From Calonectria ilicicola (taxonomy: Eukaryota > Ascomycota > Sordariomycetes > Hypocreales > Nectriaceae): DNA of 64,000 nucleotides. The notes beneath the pieces are model-generated. The model ran no database searches and was not told where the DNA came from. It was given only the letters and a program-made list of their open reading frames with translations. Below are positions 34,199 through 45,127 of this stretch, piece after piece. Positions within the stretch are counted from its first letter, which is position 1. Each line of letters begins with the position of its first letter. The stretch is from the NCBI GenBank assembly GCA_020809705.1, contig CP085834.1, positions 2,418,001 through 2,482,000 of the forward strand, in the 5' to 3' direction. Both the position numbers and the translations under genes were made by a program.

Positions 34199-37100
34199 GA
34201 TGAAGGTTAGTGCTAGTGTGAATCGAGGACGGTGAGAAAAAAAACGGGCGTGATGAGATGGTGAGTGCGGAATGTAACAAGAACGAAAGCCATCAACTCA
34301 GAGCCTAATCTGTCGTGGCATGGCATTAAATACGTTTGGGAAACAAGGGAAACAAAAATGCACGCGTGCACTACAGTAGCCATAGTTTAATTGTGCTGAT
34401 GGATCCCCCCATCGAGGAAAAAACACCTCTCACTAACACCTACAAAGTACCTTGATACTCGGTTTGTGATGGTTTGGAACCTGTGGATACCGGCTCCCCA
34501 CCTAAGGAGTGACATGAGAAATTAAAATAAAGCTCCGCCAAGACGGGCACAGACTGAACTGCACACGTGCCCACCCAGACGCGACGTGAACGCCAATGGA
34601 CCAATCAGGGTCGAGGAAAAGCGCAGATTAGCATGACGCAAGTGAGACGCTAGAGCAAGCTGGGATTCATGTCAAAACATCATTGGCTTCTGTCAAGAAG
34701 TTGACACAAAATGCATCTTGTGACGGGCGTGTCTGAGACACAAGAAAGCTTAAAGTACAAGGGGAAACATGCCGGTCGATCATGTCAGTGTTAGTGAAAC
34801 AAGGAGACGCAAGAAAGAGGCTGGAAATGGCCCAGGGCGTCAGGGCCGGTGAGATGGCGGGTATTTTCGCACCACGCCCAGCTGACGCTCCAAACTCGAC
34901 GACGCGAATCCCAAACTCGTCTCTGATTCTCTCCCTTCACTATTCCTGGCGGCGGTCTGAACTAAGCCATCTTTCATATTATATGAATAAAATTAAATTA
35001 ATTATTTCTTAATTACACAAATTATAACTAAACTTAATTATACCTACCACTATTATAACTTTAAAGCTCCCTCTTAGTGAGCCCACGATTTACCAAACGC
35101 CTTAATGTATGGGAAACATGCACTGCTTCCTACTCGATGCAATAGTGAAGCTGAATGTTGAGATTGATGCAATTATTCTAATTCGAAACTAAACAAGGAA
35201 TAAATCACCCAGCCAATTCGGAAAAGTATCGTATCCTTTCAGAATGAGCATGTCGCTGTCAACAAAGTGGTGGTATCTCAAGCGTCGGCCGAGATTTGCA
35301 ACCGACAACCCCCCCTGTAGTGACGTGCAGGCAACACTTCTATACTACTTTGAAGTGAATCAAGCAGAATATACCACTTAGCCTTTCATAATTTTCAACC
35401 CACCCATCACCGTGATCTCCCAGGTGACGTCATTCCCCTCATCTGTTTACCAATTGTTGTCACACTCGAACTGACTGCGAAAAATAGTCAAAGTATTTGG
35501 ATCCTGCACAACCAACTGCCCTTCAACTATCAAAGCCCGTGGTATAGGATTTAATAGATTTTCTTCAACAAAAAGACGTCCGAACGGTGGTATTATTGGG
35601 CTCAACTCTCTAAAAGGTGCTCATTGTACGGGCCACTGCTGACTCCATCTTGATCTCGACTATGGCAGTCATGTGTTAGATCACCTCAATCCCATCGTTG
35701 GCCTCACCTAACTAGACGCAGTTCAGACGCTACGGGTGCGCGCCGGAAACTTGTTCATCGTCGACAAAAAGTTACAGTGGAACTTGCGAAACCCCATTTT
35801 GCTTCGAGTGTAGTAGGGTCGGAGGAGCCTTCCCAGATCTGAACAGAAAGTGAATGTAAAGCTTTGCCATTTTGCAGACTGAGCAAGCGGATAACTCTGG
35901 GATCCCAAAAGCCTTGACCAACACGACCTGCGACTTAGGGTAGCTCTCCTAGGCCTGCTAGATGCGACTGAATAGGATATTTAGAAGATTGGCAATAACA
36001 TGGGCTTGAGGCTTCCATGTGAGAAACAAATGAATAAAAATAAAGAAATAAAATACCACCAGTGAGACTTTTGCCATACAACTCCCGAGGCGCATATTAT
36101 AACCAGCCTATATGTGAATGTTGGAATGGCCAACGCCGCGATTTGTTTAGGGTAACGCTGTTGCACACGCCACCACCTTGGGCCCGTTCAAAAGTTGAGC
36201 CTCGCACTACTTGAACCATAAGTTCTTGATTTATTACTATTGCGAAATTAAACAAACAAGATTAAGGGATATAGAGAGACCAAAAGAGAAGATAGATACA
36301 ATTTTCAAAAGCAAAGCTAGACACAAAGTATAATTCAAATTATTGAGTTAGCTCTGTTAATCTAAATACTGGAAATGCTGCAGGCAAAAACCCCTCAACC
36401 TAACAGGGTTAGAGATTCTTGAGGCGGAGTACATAACAAGACCTAAATTCTGAGTAGGAAATGTAAGTAGAGTAAATTGAAAATGAGATGGCTAGTCTCT
36501 TTGTTACGACCTGATCCACCGTATCCGGCTCTGTCCGAGCTGATCACTCGTACAGGGGCTCTTAGACACTGTTACGTGCTACAGTAAATACCGCAGTAGC
36601 AGTTATTGACCAATCTTTTGCCCCATGGTACAGCGGTCAACAGCACATCCGTTACACTCTTCATGTCCCGGGTCAAAAATCTCAGCTTCAACCATTCGGT
36701 TCCTAAGAGTTCCCAGGTGTGAAGTTGAAGGCGAGGCCGCATTTGTCTCCACTGAGCACATCCATAATGAAAGAAAAGAAAAAACATATTTGTAAATTAA
36801 ATTATACGAAATGAAGACTTTGTCTAGAATTCTTGGACTTTATTCTTCTCCTGGTTGATCCATGTTCACGCGCGTTTTCATTACAATTGTTTTGTTGTAG
36901 GATAAAGTATCTAATTGCTCTCCCCAACTCATTGCGACAAGGTGACTAAAACAATGGTTCAATAGATAAGATGAGAATAATAGCCATGGATACGATTAAT
37001 CCAGTTTAAAAATAGCTGTTGTTGTTTGTAATTGAATTTTGTGAATTTCAAAATGTTACGTTGGGCTTGGAGGAATATTTGTCCTCAGACCCATACTCTC

Positions 37101-38222
37101 ATCAGTACCTGAGCTTTTATACTAAGTGCCGGCTAACTTTAAATTGCTAAATGACTCTTGTGCCTCCCCCGGCTAATTACACATCTGGGCCTAATTATTC
37201 AAATAGAATTATCAATCCATGTCATCTTATTGCTCTTTTAAAGTAGAATGATTGCTTCTTTTAAAAATAATTGTGGAGGAGTTTATTTGTTCTTATTATA
37301 ACTTAAACTGATTCACCTAGGGGCTCGTTCAAGACCACGTAAATTTAACTTACTTTTTCAATTTGGGATATCGTCTATCAATAGATAGCTACGGCTCCTG
37401 ATGCATTGAATTGGATGCTCTTGATTTCTGTAGCCATGCAAGGGAACTATCTAGGCGTCTTATAGTTGCTGTTGCTGCTAGCTGTTGGAGGCTACCGTTG
37501 AAGGCGGCCTCCAGCTTCGGGGTCTTAAGATTTGATCGACATGATGATCGCGACTTGGCCTCGATGGCCAATTGGCCGGGCCCGACAAAGCCTGTGATCT
37601 ATAGATTGATAACTCGGGCTCGTGTGTTATTTAGTATGGTGTTTTAGGGCCGACAGCGACCGTAACCATCTTTCTTTTACCTTTATCAGAATGCTGGCTA
37701 GTCCGGGCATCTAACCTACGTAACAGCCGTCTGTATGAGCGATTGAGACCACCTGTGAGTGTGACAAGGTTGGTTGAAGCGCCCTCATGGACTACCGCCA
37801 ATGGGCACATCAACCGTTGATAGACAGAATTGTAATAAAAGATTTTCCACATGCACTTGCGCTGCTCAGAATAATATTTTTTTTTTACACAACCTCAAAA
37901 CGCCAGAATCAAAAAAAAAAACATACAACAGCGAGGATTCCCCGGTCGTCACCGACCCGAGTACTAATTCACCGCTTCTCAGCTTGACTATGGGAGAGCG
38001 GACGGGATCCGTATTTTCTGAGAGCTATGGTCGTATGTGAAGAACATCGAGGGCTGCTACGCAATAAGTCGGCGCCCCAAGTGGGGCTGCTAGACTTATT
38101 TTGTCCCCGCCCTTGCGCTAATACCAACAAGGAAATGGTATCCTGTTTGAATCAACAGGCCCCTCACCATCATCGCAAACATGACATGACTTGTACTTAG
38201 CTTCTGAAGGTTGTGAACAAGC
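34199..38222. other. Long intergenic region, no supported gene
   Basis: About 4 kb. The first kilobase is the likely TRK promoter. AT-rich patches occur at 34975-35035 and 36220-37330, milder than the RIP zone at the start of the window. Short frames have no domain. I see no transposon coding remnant. Confidence 0.45.
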
Positions 38223-40158
38223 TTAATTCATAGATCTCAACACCATTCGATAGTTATTCCTCTTTTCCAAGCCTGTGAACTCATCCCACACCCTCTTTGC
38301 CATCAATTGATCATAGCCTGATGACGGCCATGCAACTCTTGCTAACCTCTCCTGGGCTTCTTCCCATCGAGTAACCTTTGAAGTTGAGCTCCATCGCCGG
38401 ATTGAGCTGGCAAGATAGTTTTTAAATACAACCAGGCGCTCGTCATACATATATGCTTGGTGCCTTTCTAGACCACAGGCAGTGACAAACTGCTCCCAAA
38501 ACCACAAATCTGTGAAACAGGTGTCCTTCGATTCAGCTTCAGTTCGAAGAAAGTCCGTGAATAATATCGACATTAAACGTGGGAAAAGCCGTCTTTCATA
38601 GGATTCTGCAAAATCCCAAACTTCCAATATAGTGTACAAGTAAAACCCAGCTGTGATAGCAATACTGCACCAGGAGGTCATGAAATTACTCTTGACGGGC
38701 CTGCCTGGTCCTGTGTTGGGGGGAAACTCGGAAAAAGATGCAATATGGCCGCCGATAGCGGCAAAATGACCTTCCAAGATGGAATTCTCCGCCAAGGATC
38801 GACGTGAATTCTTATTATTTGGACACGCCGGAAGTTCTGAAATTGACTTCAAGTATTCCACAACGTTTGATCCATCAATTTCGTAGAACCTGGACTGCGG
38901 AGGCAATGTGGAGAAAAATAAGGGAAATATTGCAACTGATTCCAACTGCATTCGGAGATAGGCAATATTCTTAGATATGTCTATGTTGGGGAGAGGCTGT
39001 CCCTTGGTGTCACTGGACTTGTTTTTCAGGACTCGGCACTTCATAGCATGAATAGCGCAATGTGTTCTGTGACATGGGTTAGCATTTTTTTCATGAGGCA
39101 GCATTCCTGTGTGGTTCTTACAGTATGACGTATCGGTTCACAAGTTCCTTTTCGAGTCTTCCACCCTGGCGCTTCACGGCTGCCTTGTAGTAGAGATCAA
39201 GGACGAGCACAAGGCCATCCATATGAGTTGCGGCAGCTTTAACGTTGCCAAGAGCATACTGTGGCAGTATGTCAGTGATAGGTTAGGAATAAATATGCGG
39301 GCATGAGCCCAAAACATTGGTAACTGTTGCGTGAACTTTTGCCACAGGAATGGTTTGGCTGTGAATTCCCTTACCTCTATGAGACATAATGTGGAGATAT
39401 CGCTGATCAATGGTATCAATGTCGCTGGCTGCAAAGCATCGATTTGATTTTGCAACAGTTTGATAGTCTCGATCTTGTGAAACAAGAATGTTGAATTGTA
39501 CTTTTGGATATCCCCAGTCACCCACATACAGTGAAGCCCGCCGATCAGCAGTATGTTTCTCAGCGTGGCTGGGCTCTGGACAACGAGTGGTACACTCATG
39601 GACAATTCTCAAGTTAGACCTGCCACAAACGGGCCAGTTTCTTCAAGCTCACATCTTGTCTGCGCCAATGCTGTATGAATTATCTCCTCTCAGGCGATGG
39701 ACTAATGATGCAAATGTCAGTTGAGCATCACCATATGGAAGCTTGGCTACATACCGCAATAGTAAAACAACTCTCTTGAATTGTATGGCATTCGAATGGG
39801 CAGAATGTCGAACGAGTCAATTGGGTTTCCATCTGGGGCCCTGGTCAACGGTGGGGGCTGAGGCAGTTTTGGGTCATCGACTGCCCAAGGCTGTAGCTGA
39901 CCAGGGAGAGTCGCCGATCTGCGGTCCACAAGCGGAGGTTTCAATGGGGAGTAATCACACGCCCTTTTCCCCTCTTTGCATCTTTGGCTGGTGTCGTTAG
40001 CATACCATTGTTTCGCGACTTGGCAAAGAAAACAAATACCAAACCGGTTTATTTCCATCACATCGCTTGTGGTTTTTTTGACAAGGCAGGCAGATGATCC
40101 GGTTTCGGGTATGCCACCTTCGCACTCGCTGTGTTGTTTCTTCACTTGGGGGAGACAT
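38223..40158 (-). CDS. Zn2Cys6 fungal transcription factor
   Basis: Six exons on the minus strand: 40158-40040, 39987-39755, 39701-39653, 39594-39375, 39258-39122, 39066-38223, giving about 533 aa. The binuclear zinc cluster is C23-x2-C26-x6-C33-x6-C40-x2-C43-x6-C50. The first intron (52 nt) splits the codon of C40, which is why no single frame shows the whole motif. After a Pro-rich linker comes the alpha-helical fungal regulatory domain often found C-terminal to Zn clusters (for example TLRNILLIGGLHCMWVTGDI, HKIETIKLLQNQ, ALGNVKAAATHMDGLVLVLD). The 116-nt intron 39259-39374 is the least certain. Targets are unknown. It lies between an empty 4-kb region and a 1.3-kb promoter. Confidence 0.85.
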
Positions 40159-41473
40159 TGTGTCAGATAGCCAACCGAGTGTAGTATATCATAGTGATGG
40201 AATCGGGGAAAAGTTGTCCCAAGACACCTGAGCACGTTGGGATCAATGAGCAAGATGTCCGTCCTAAAACCGTTCGGCCCACTCTTAATTAAAGCCTTAC
40301 CGCCTGGAATGGACAGGATTTGAGTGGAGAACATCGCTGATTGGGCCTATCAACGTCTTCCGGTTGCTGTTAATTTAATTTTGCATAATATTAATGACAA
40401 GCGTCACGGGTTTGAACTGGGGTGCATAACTAATGAGGACACGATTTGGGATTTTCGCGTCAACTTTAGTCGGCTGATCACAGTGAGGAGAAGTAATAAG
40501 GGCAGTGTAGCTTTCTTCGATCGGTTGGCCGGTTCTGTCCAAATCTGACGCCCTGAAACCAGCATCAGTAAGTATCGCCTATTGCACTCTCCAACTGTTT
40601 ATTGGTTAAATTAGGGTTGGCATTACCTGCATGTACAGCGATTACATAAAATGGGCAAGTGGCGCATCCTTCCCATTGCTCAAAGTGTTTCGCGTTTAAT
40701 GAATCACAATGCGGCTAATCATATCGGCGTTACTGCATGACCTCACCGAAGTCGCCGATGTTACTTATCTTACATATTTACCCATTGGTAGATATCTTGA
40801 AAGTTTAATCTTAAGTATTTTAAATATGTTTTTATTGAAAAGAAACTCCTGAGTAGACCGGGTGTTTTCTATCATTACTTTGCACTCAATATCGATCCTA
40901 TGGCTCTAAAAACATCAAGTCTCGAGCGTTATCAGTGGCGCAATAACCAGCGCTAGTCCAAAACATTTGGACCAGACTGGCGACTCCGCTACTGGTTTTC
41001 ACTCCTTGGAGAATAGCAGATCAGGCTTTAACACCGTGCCTGGATGTCCACCGTTGAGAGTAATTATAGCCGCGCACATGACACTTTGCCATGAAATTCC
41101 AGTACCCACTAATAACCCAAGAACCAAAGAGAGGTACTTTTAAAGAAAATTTATTTACAATCTATTCATTATGATAATAAATAACCTTAGCATATGCAGG
41201 TCAGGAGGTCATTGTTGAGCATGGAAATTAGTGATGACTACGTGGATTTCACTCATGGATGGGTCTAAGGAATGTAAATATTAATATTAAAATTAGGCTT
41301 GAGATGTGCGAGACTAGTTTGGTAAAAACTGACATCTTCAATACTTGCGATTACAATTAACCAAGGAGAGAAGAATTATATGCAGGCACTGCCCTAGACT
41401 CCACGTAACAATGAGTCGTATTTTTTCTTATATCGCTTCAATACAATGTACCAAATTGACATAAATATATGAG
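40159..41473. other. Intergenic, no gene seen
   Basis: Upstream of the Zn2Cys6 gene and downstream of the next minus-strand gene. The frame that appears to extend the Zn2Cys6 coding region upstream of 40158 (to 40334) lies in a different frame from the zinc cluster and is not needed. Nothing else noted. Confidence 0.5.
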
Positions 41474-42506
41474 CTAGGGAGTTGTACTAAATAGCAGCAT
41501 CAAACCGTCTTTTTCAGTTGAACAAAGGACTGTGCATCGACCATCCAGTCCGTGCTGTGGGCTCTCATGAACAGCCTCCTTTTCGTCGTAGTATGTAACG
41601 GGCAAGCCATTTTTTATACAATGTGGGTTCACAACTTCCTTTTCGCAATACGGGCCGACAACCTCTTTCTCGCACATTGGGCTCACAACTTCTTTGTCGC
41701 ACTGAAGGTCGTCAGCATGGTTGAGCGGAGGATACTTGGCATGCAGCGGATCGGAGGGAGTATCGAGCATCTTGTTCTCTGGAGCAGTATTCAAATAGAT
41801 TTGACACAAGGCTGAATCTGTTTTAGATAACTCAGAAGCGCCATTGCTTGAATGCAAATTTGTTGGAGAAGCTTCGCCTGTATATTAGTTGATTGTCTTG
41901 CACCATGGGCATTCCACTAATGATGATCGTACCGGTCGGGTTTCCCACAACATCACCCAAAATAGACAAGTTTGCAAAAGATGAAGGTAGTTGATCGATA
42001 GGATGAACAATGTCCGACTCGGATTTCCTCTCGGAGGAAGCCCAAAGAACCAAGTCCCTCACGAAGTGTAACTCGGCGAGAACCACCGCATGTTGGCGGT
42101 GAATTACAGGCTCTTGGCTGCGGAAAGTGAGAGAGTCATTCAGAATCCAGTTGATTCGCCTCTTTAACGGGGTCTTTCCATTATTCATGTCTGGTCGACA
42201 TCTTTCAACAAGTTTGCAGGCATTATCAAGGCCCTTGCGTGTTGTCTCAATAATGCTGTCAATTCGCTCGAGAGCGTCTGGTTTGCTTTCGAGCAAAATA
42301 CGATGCTCCGTCCGAAGTCGGATGAGATGCTGCAAATCTCCATTGCAGGTCCTCAGCAGCTCAAGACAGGAACTAATTTGGCTGGGCACTTGATCACCAA
42401 ATGTGGCCAAGGTGGCTACTCGACGTAAGCGGTTCGTAGAACTGCCCACTCCGGGGCCACTCATATTCTTCTCTGAGCGTATCTTGTGGCTGCCGCCTTC
42501 TTGCAT
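41474..42506 (-). CDS. Fungal-specific protein with C-terminal CEKEVV repeats; N-terminus unresolved
   Basis: Two exons (42506-41933, 41877-41474) join through a clear 55-nt GT-AG intron (donor GTACGA, branch CAACTAAT). The N-terminal part (LRRVATLATFGDQVPSQ to LAELHFVRDLVLWA) is helical and resembles an unnamed family seen in many Pezizomycotina. The tail carries a tandem motif CDKEVVSPM-CEKEVVGPY-CEKEVVNPH-C. Upstream, 42600-42508 is open in another frame and reads GDGSSRIVLQVINKLLDISH, which looks like the missing N-terminal helix. No convincing intron joins it to the main frame, so either a small frameshift or an unrecognised exon structure exists. The start at 42506 is therefore provisional. 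Function unknown. Confidence 0.6.
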
Positions 42507-43303
42507 AAGGACTCAAGGAGTCCATTACATGGGATATGTCTAGCAGCTTGTTGATGACTTGCAGTACAATTCTGGAGCTTCCATCACCAATGGCGATGAA
42601 GATAAGTAGAAAGAGAAAAGGGGAATGTTAAAAGGTGGATATAATACGACTATAACGGGAAGAAAAAGGATGGAATACCCATGTAAGATCCACTTCTGAG
42701 TTTGAAAACACCTGGAACCATCACCAGCCCGTATGCCATGGTAATGTGGACAGTCGAATTCTTCTGTACTGCATTTAGAGAATCTTTACGAATAATCTTT
42801 TAGGAATAGACATATCATCTATATCATCGCCGAAAACCGCATCTTACAAATGGAGCTTTCTTAACAAGGCCCACTGGGATTTGAATAAATGGATACGCCG
42901 GACGCTCAGTGTTGAATATCATTGAACTAGAGCAAACCTTTCAGCTATGATGCTACCATTGGGTTATTTGACTAATTCATATCAGGAAGGACAATAAAAT
43001 TAAAAGTGGATGGATGGATGGTACTAATGCACAAGTTGAATGTGCCGCAACCAACAACCAACAACCAACAACCAACAGCCTCTGGGAGGGCCAGGGTCTG
43101 GGCACAACTGCACTGGAGTGTGGATTTGGGCTAAATCTTCTCGGAGCACCAACTAGAGTAAAAAAATTTGATAGTGGATATTGAAAGGTGGTACAATACA
43201 TGGAATTGAAAAACTGCTATTTGAGTGTGGATAGAATTCGATAGGCTTCTCATAATTGCTTGAAGCTACATGTTGGAGCTGATGCCGGAGGTCGCTATTC
43301 CGC
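42507..43303. other. Intergenic with possible upstream exon(s)
   Basis: May include N-terminal exons of the preceding minus-strand gene: an ATG frame MAYGLVMVPGVFKLRSGSYM ends near 42681, and 42600-42508 is open. It also holds the (AACCAAC)4 repeat at 43049-43076 and a GGATGGATGG run near 43012. Confidence 0.5.
43049..43076. repeat. 7-bp microsatellite (AACCAAC)4
   Basis: Four perfect units. A related C/A-rich ACCAACAACC stretch occurs near 12790-12810. It is not telomeric (no TTAGGG). Confidence 0.9.
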
Positions 43304-44572
43304 CTAGTCTCGAATGGGAAGCGCCCAAGGCTCCACCACCTGCTGCCAATTCCTCCCCTGGTCGGATGTCTTCTCCAAACCGGGACAGATGACCACTGCC
43401 TTGGTTGTGCTATGATTCCCAAAGACAAATCGCCAGTCTCTTGGTTGAGAAAATAGCGCATAGCCAAGCTTCGTGCACTCAACGATGATCGCCTGCAAGT
43501 GATTTGTTTGTTCCCGCCGCAACAACTCATCGGATTCCACGAAGTGGTACAGAAACGTATTAAGGGAATCAGCCAAATCGGCGGCTTTATTGGCAATCTC
43601 TGCATCGGAGATAGGTAAGGGGGCCCTTTCGGCAGGGTTTGGATGGAGTAAAAGCGCGGAGAGCATGCGCCATTTTGACAAGGCAAGGGACATGCCTGTA
43701 GGTGATGCATTAGCCAGAGCTTGGGATCCATCAATAATACGGGGACACTTACCGAAACCGCTTTCTGTCAGCTGATCGGTTGGAGGAAGTGATTGTAGGA
43801 AAGCTGCTACGGGGGCTGGGAGCATTGAGACATGGCTTCGGGAGTAGAAGTCGATGCTCTTGAACAGGACTTGCGAGATGACATGCTGGATGCCGGCTTG
43901 ACGAGAAGCAGGCGCCAAACACATGTCAGCAACAGATGTTGGACTTGGCCGTGACTCTCGTGCAAACCCGACCTGCCCTAGTGTATGTGACAAGGCTGAC
44001 GTGCTGACCAGAGCTGGCTTGAGATGATAGTGGTTTTCGACATGTTGGTGAATGAGATCTCCAAGACATCGCATTTCTGTACTAATTTCTCTGTCCGGTA
44101 AAGCGTCCAGCAGAAACTTGTCGAGCGAAGGGTTGCTGCTTGATGTAGACGCGCTCTGTGCCAATGCAAACTTGGTGTCCTCTGCTGGCGGCGCTGAGAT
44201 AGTAGCATTGGAAGTATGCCCAGATGTGGATTTTCGCTCCTTGCGTCCACGCCGGAGCAGAAGCCAAGCAGCTACCAATCCAAACAAAAGCCCACCAACG
44301 GCGCATCCAACCGCAGCTCCAATAAATTCACCATTCGATCGTCCGGAGGAGGTGCTATGGTCGATTGCTGTGGCCGCAGACGTAGCCAGGGAGCTGACCG
44401 TGGCTCTAGAGGGCGTGGGCGTCGTCATTGCTGCGTCGTCAAGGCCATTCGTAATGGATGCGCTGATAGTAGCAGATATACTAATAGAAGTGGATGTATT
44501 GATGGAAGTAGATGGTATCACAGGATTACTGGTTTGGCCGGATTGGATCGGCGGCCCTGAGTTCGAAGCCAT
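43304..44572 (-). CDS. Single-pass membrane protein, Ser/Thr-rich ectodomain, unknown cytosolic domain
   Basis: The open frame from ATG 44570-44572 to 43304 is 422 codons. A 57-nt in-frame GT-AG intron (43752-43696, donor GTAAGT, branch GCTAATG) is likely removed, leaving about 403 aa. Order: Ser/Thr-rich region (probably O-glycosylated), one membrane helix (FIGAAVGCAVGGLLFGLVAAW followed by LLLRRGRKER), then about 280 residues of predicted cytosolic globular domain with no family I recognise. The in-frame DNA just upstream of the ATG (to about 44640) encodes TFLFLILVIPATWA, an excellent signal peptide without its own ATG. The true start probably lies in an upstream exon. The layout recalls wall-stress-sensor-like proteins, by architecture only. 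Confidence 0.68.
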   Translation of the reverse strand: MASNSGPPIQSGQTSNPVIPSTSINTSTSISISATISASITNGLDDAAMTTPTPSRATVSSLATSAATAIDHSTSSGRSNGEFIGAAVGCAVGGLLFGLVAAWLLLRRGRKERKSTSGHTSNATISAPPAEDTKFALAQSASTSSSNPSLDKFLLDALPDREISTEMRCLGDLIHQHVENHYHLKPALVSTSALSHTLGQVGFARESRPSPTSVADMCLAPASRQAGIQHVISQVLFKSIDFYSRSHVSMLPAPVAAFLQSLPPTDQLTESGFGKCPRIIDGSQALANASPTGMSLALSKWRMLSALLLHPNPAERAPLPISDAEIANKAADLADSLNTFLYHFVESDELLRREQTNHLQAIIVECTKLGYALFSQPRDWRFVFGNHSTTKAVVICPGLEKTSDQGRNWQQVVEPWALPIRD

Positions 44573-45127
44573 TTCAGAGGGTGCCCAAGTTGCTGGGATA
44601 ACCAGGATCAGGAATAAAAATGTAATATTTGTATTGCGGGAAACAAATTCTTGTGAGTCAGCTTATTTTCGAAGAAATAATTGAGCGGCCTCGGGAACAC
44701 ACACATTGCATAAGTGCAGCTTGACCCCTGACAACTACACTATATGGACAGCAGGCCCTAGAGCCCCCTTGACAATCTCGAAACCTAGTTCACAAGGACC
44801 TCCACCAGTTCGATAACCAGGATCGTCGCTCCCATATTGTGTGGACCGAAGTCACATCATGGCCCACCTGCAGCCGGGCGCATGATTCAGTTCTCTGCCA
44901 GAACGGACCAAATAGGGAGCAGCAATTGAAAGCTAGCACTAAATAGGGTGCATTTTATTTTGTCGATTTCTCTTCATCCTCACCTGGCGTCGCCATTCTA
45001 GATTAAGAGCTCTAAAGCTGCATTTGACCTCACGCACACGTCATGCGCAACACACATCAAATTTGATCATTCCAAGCGTCAAACAGTTTTGAGTTCGCCC
45101 AATCACAACGGTGTGCGGCAAAATAAA
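44573..45127. other. Divergent promoter region
   Basis: About 550 bp between the minus-strand membrane protein and the plus-strand Hsp70-like gene. The first 70 bp next to 44572 is probably coding (signal-peptide exon of the membrane protein). Confidence 0.5.

Noticed and set aside
36630..36705. tRNA-like T-arm (GTCCCGGGTCAAAAATCTC)
   Set aside because: No cloverleaf could be built around it; the loop lacks TTC and the acceptor ends do not pair.
40159..40334. Apparent N-terminal extension of the first Zn2Cys6 factor
   Set aside because: It is in a different frame from the zinc-cluster exon. The ATG at 40158 gives a proper CX2CX6C start.
43049..43076. Repeat considered as telomere-like or CRISPR-like
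   Set aside because: The unit AACCAAC is not the fungal telomere repeat, and there are no spacers. It is a simple microsatellite.
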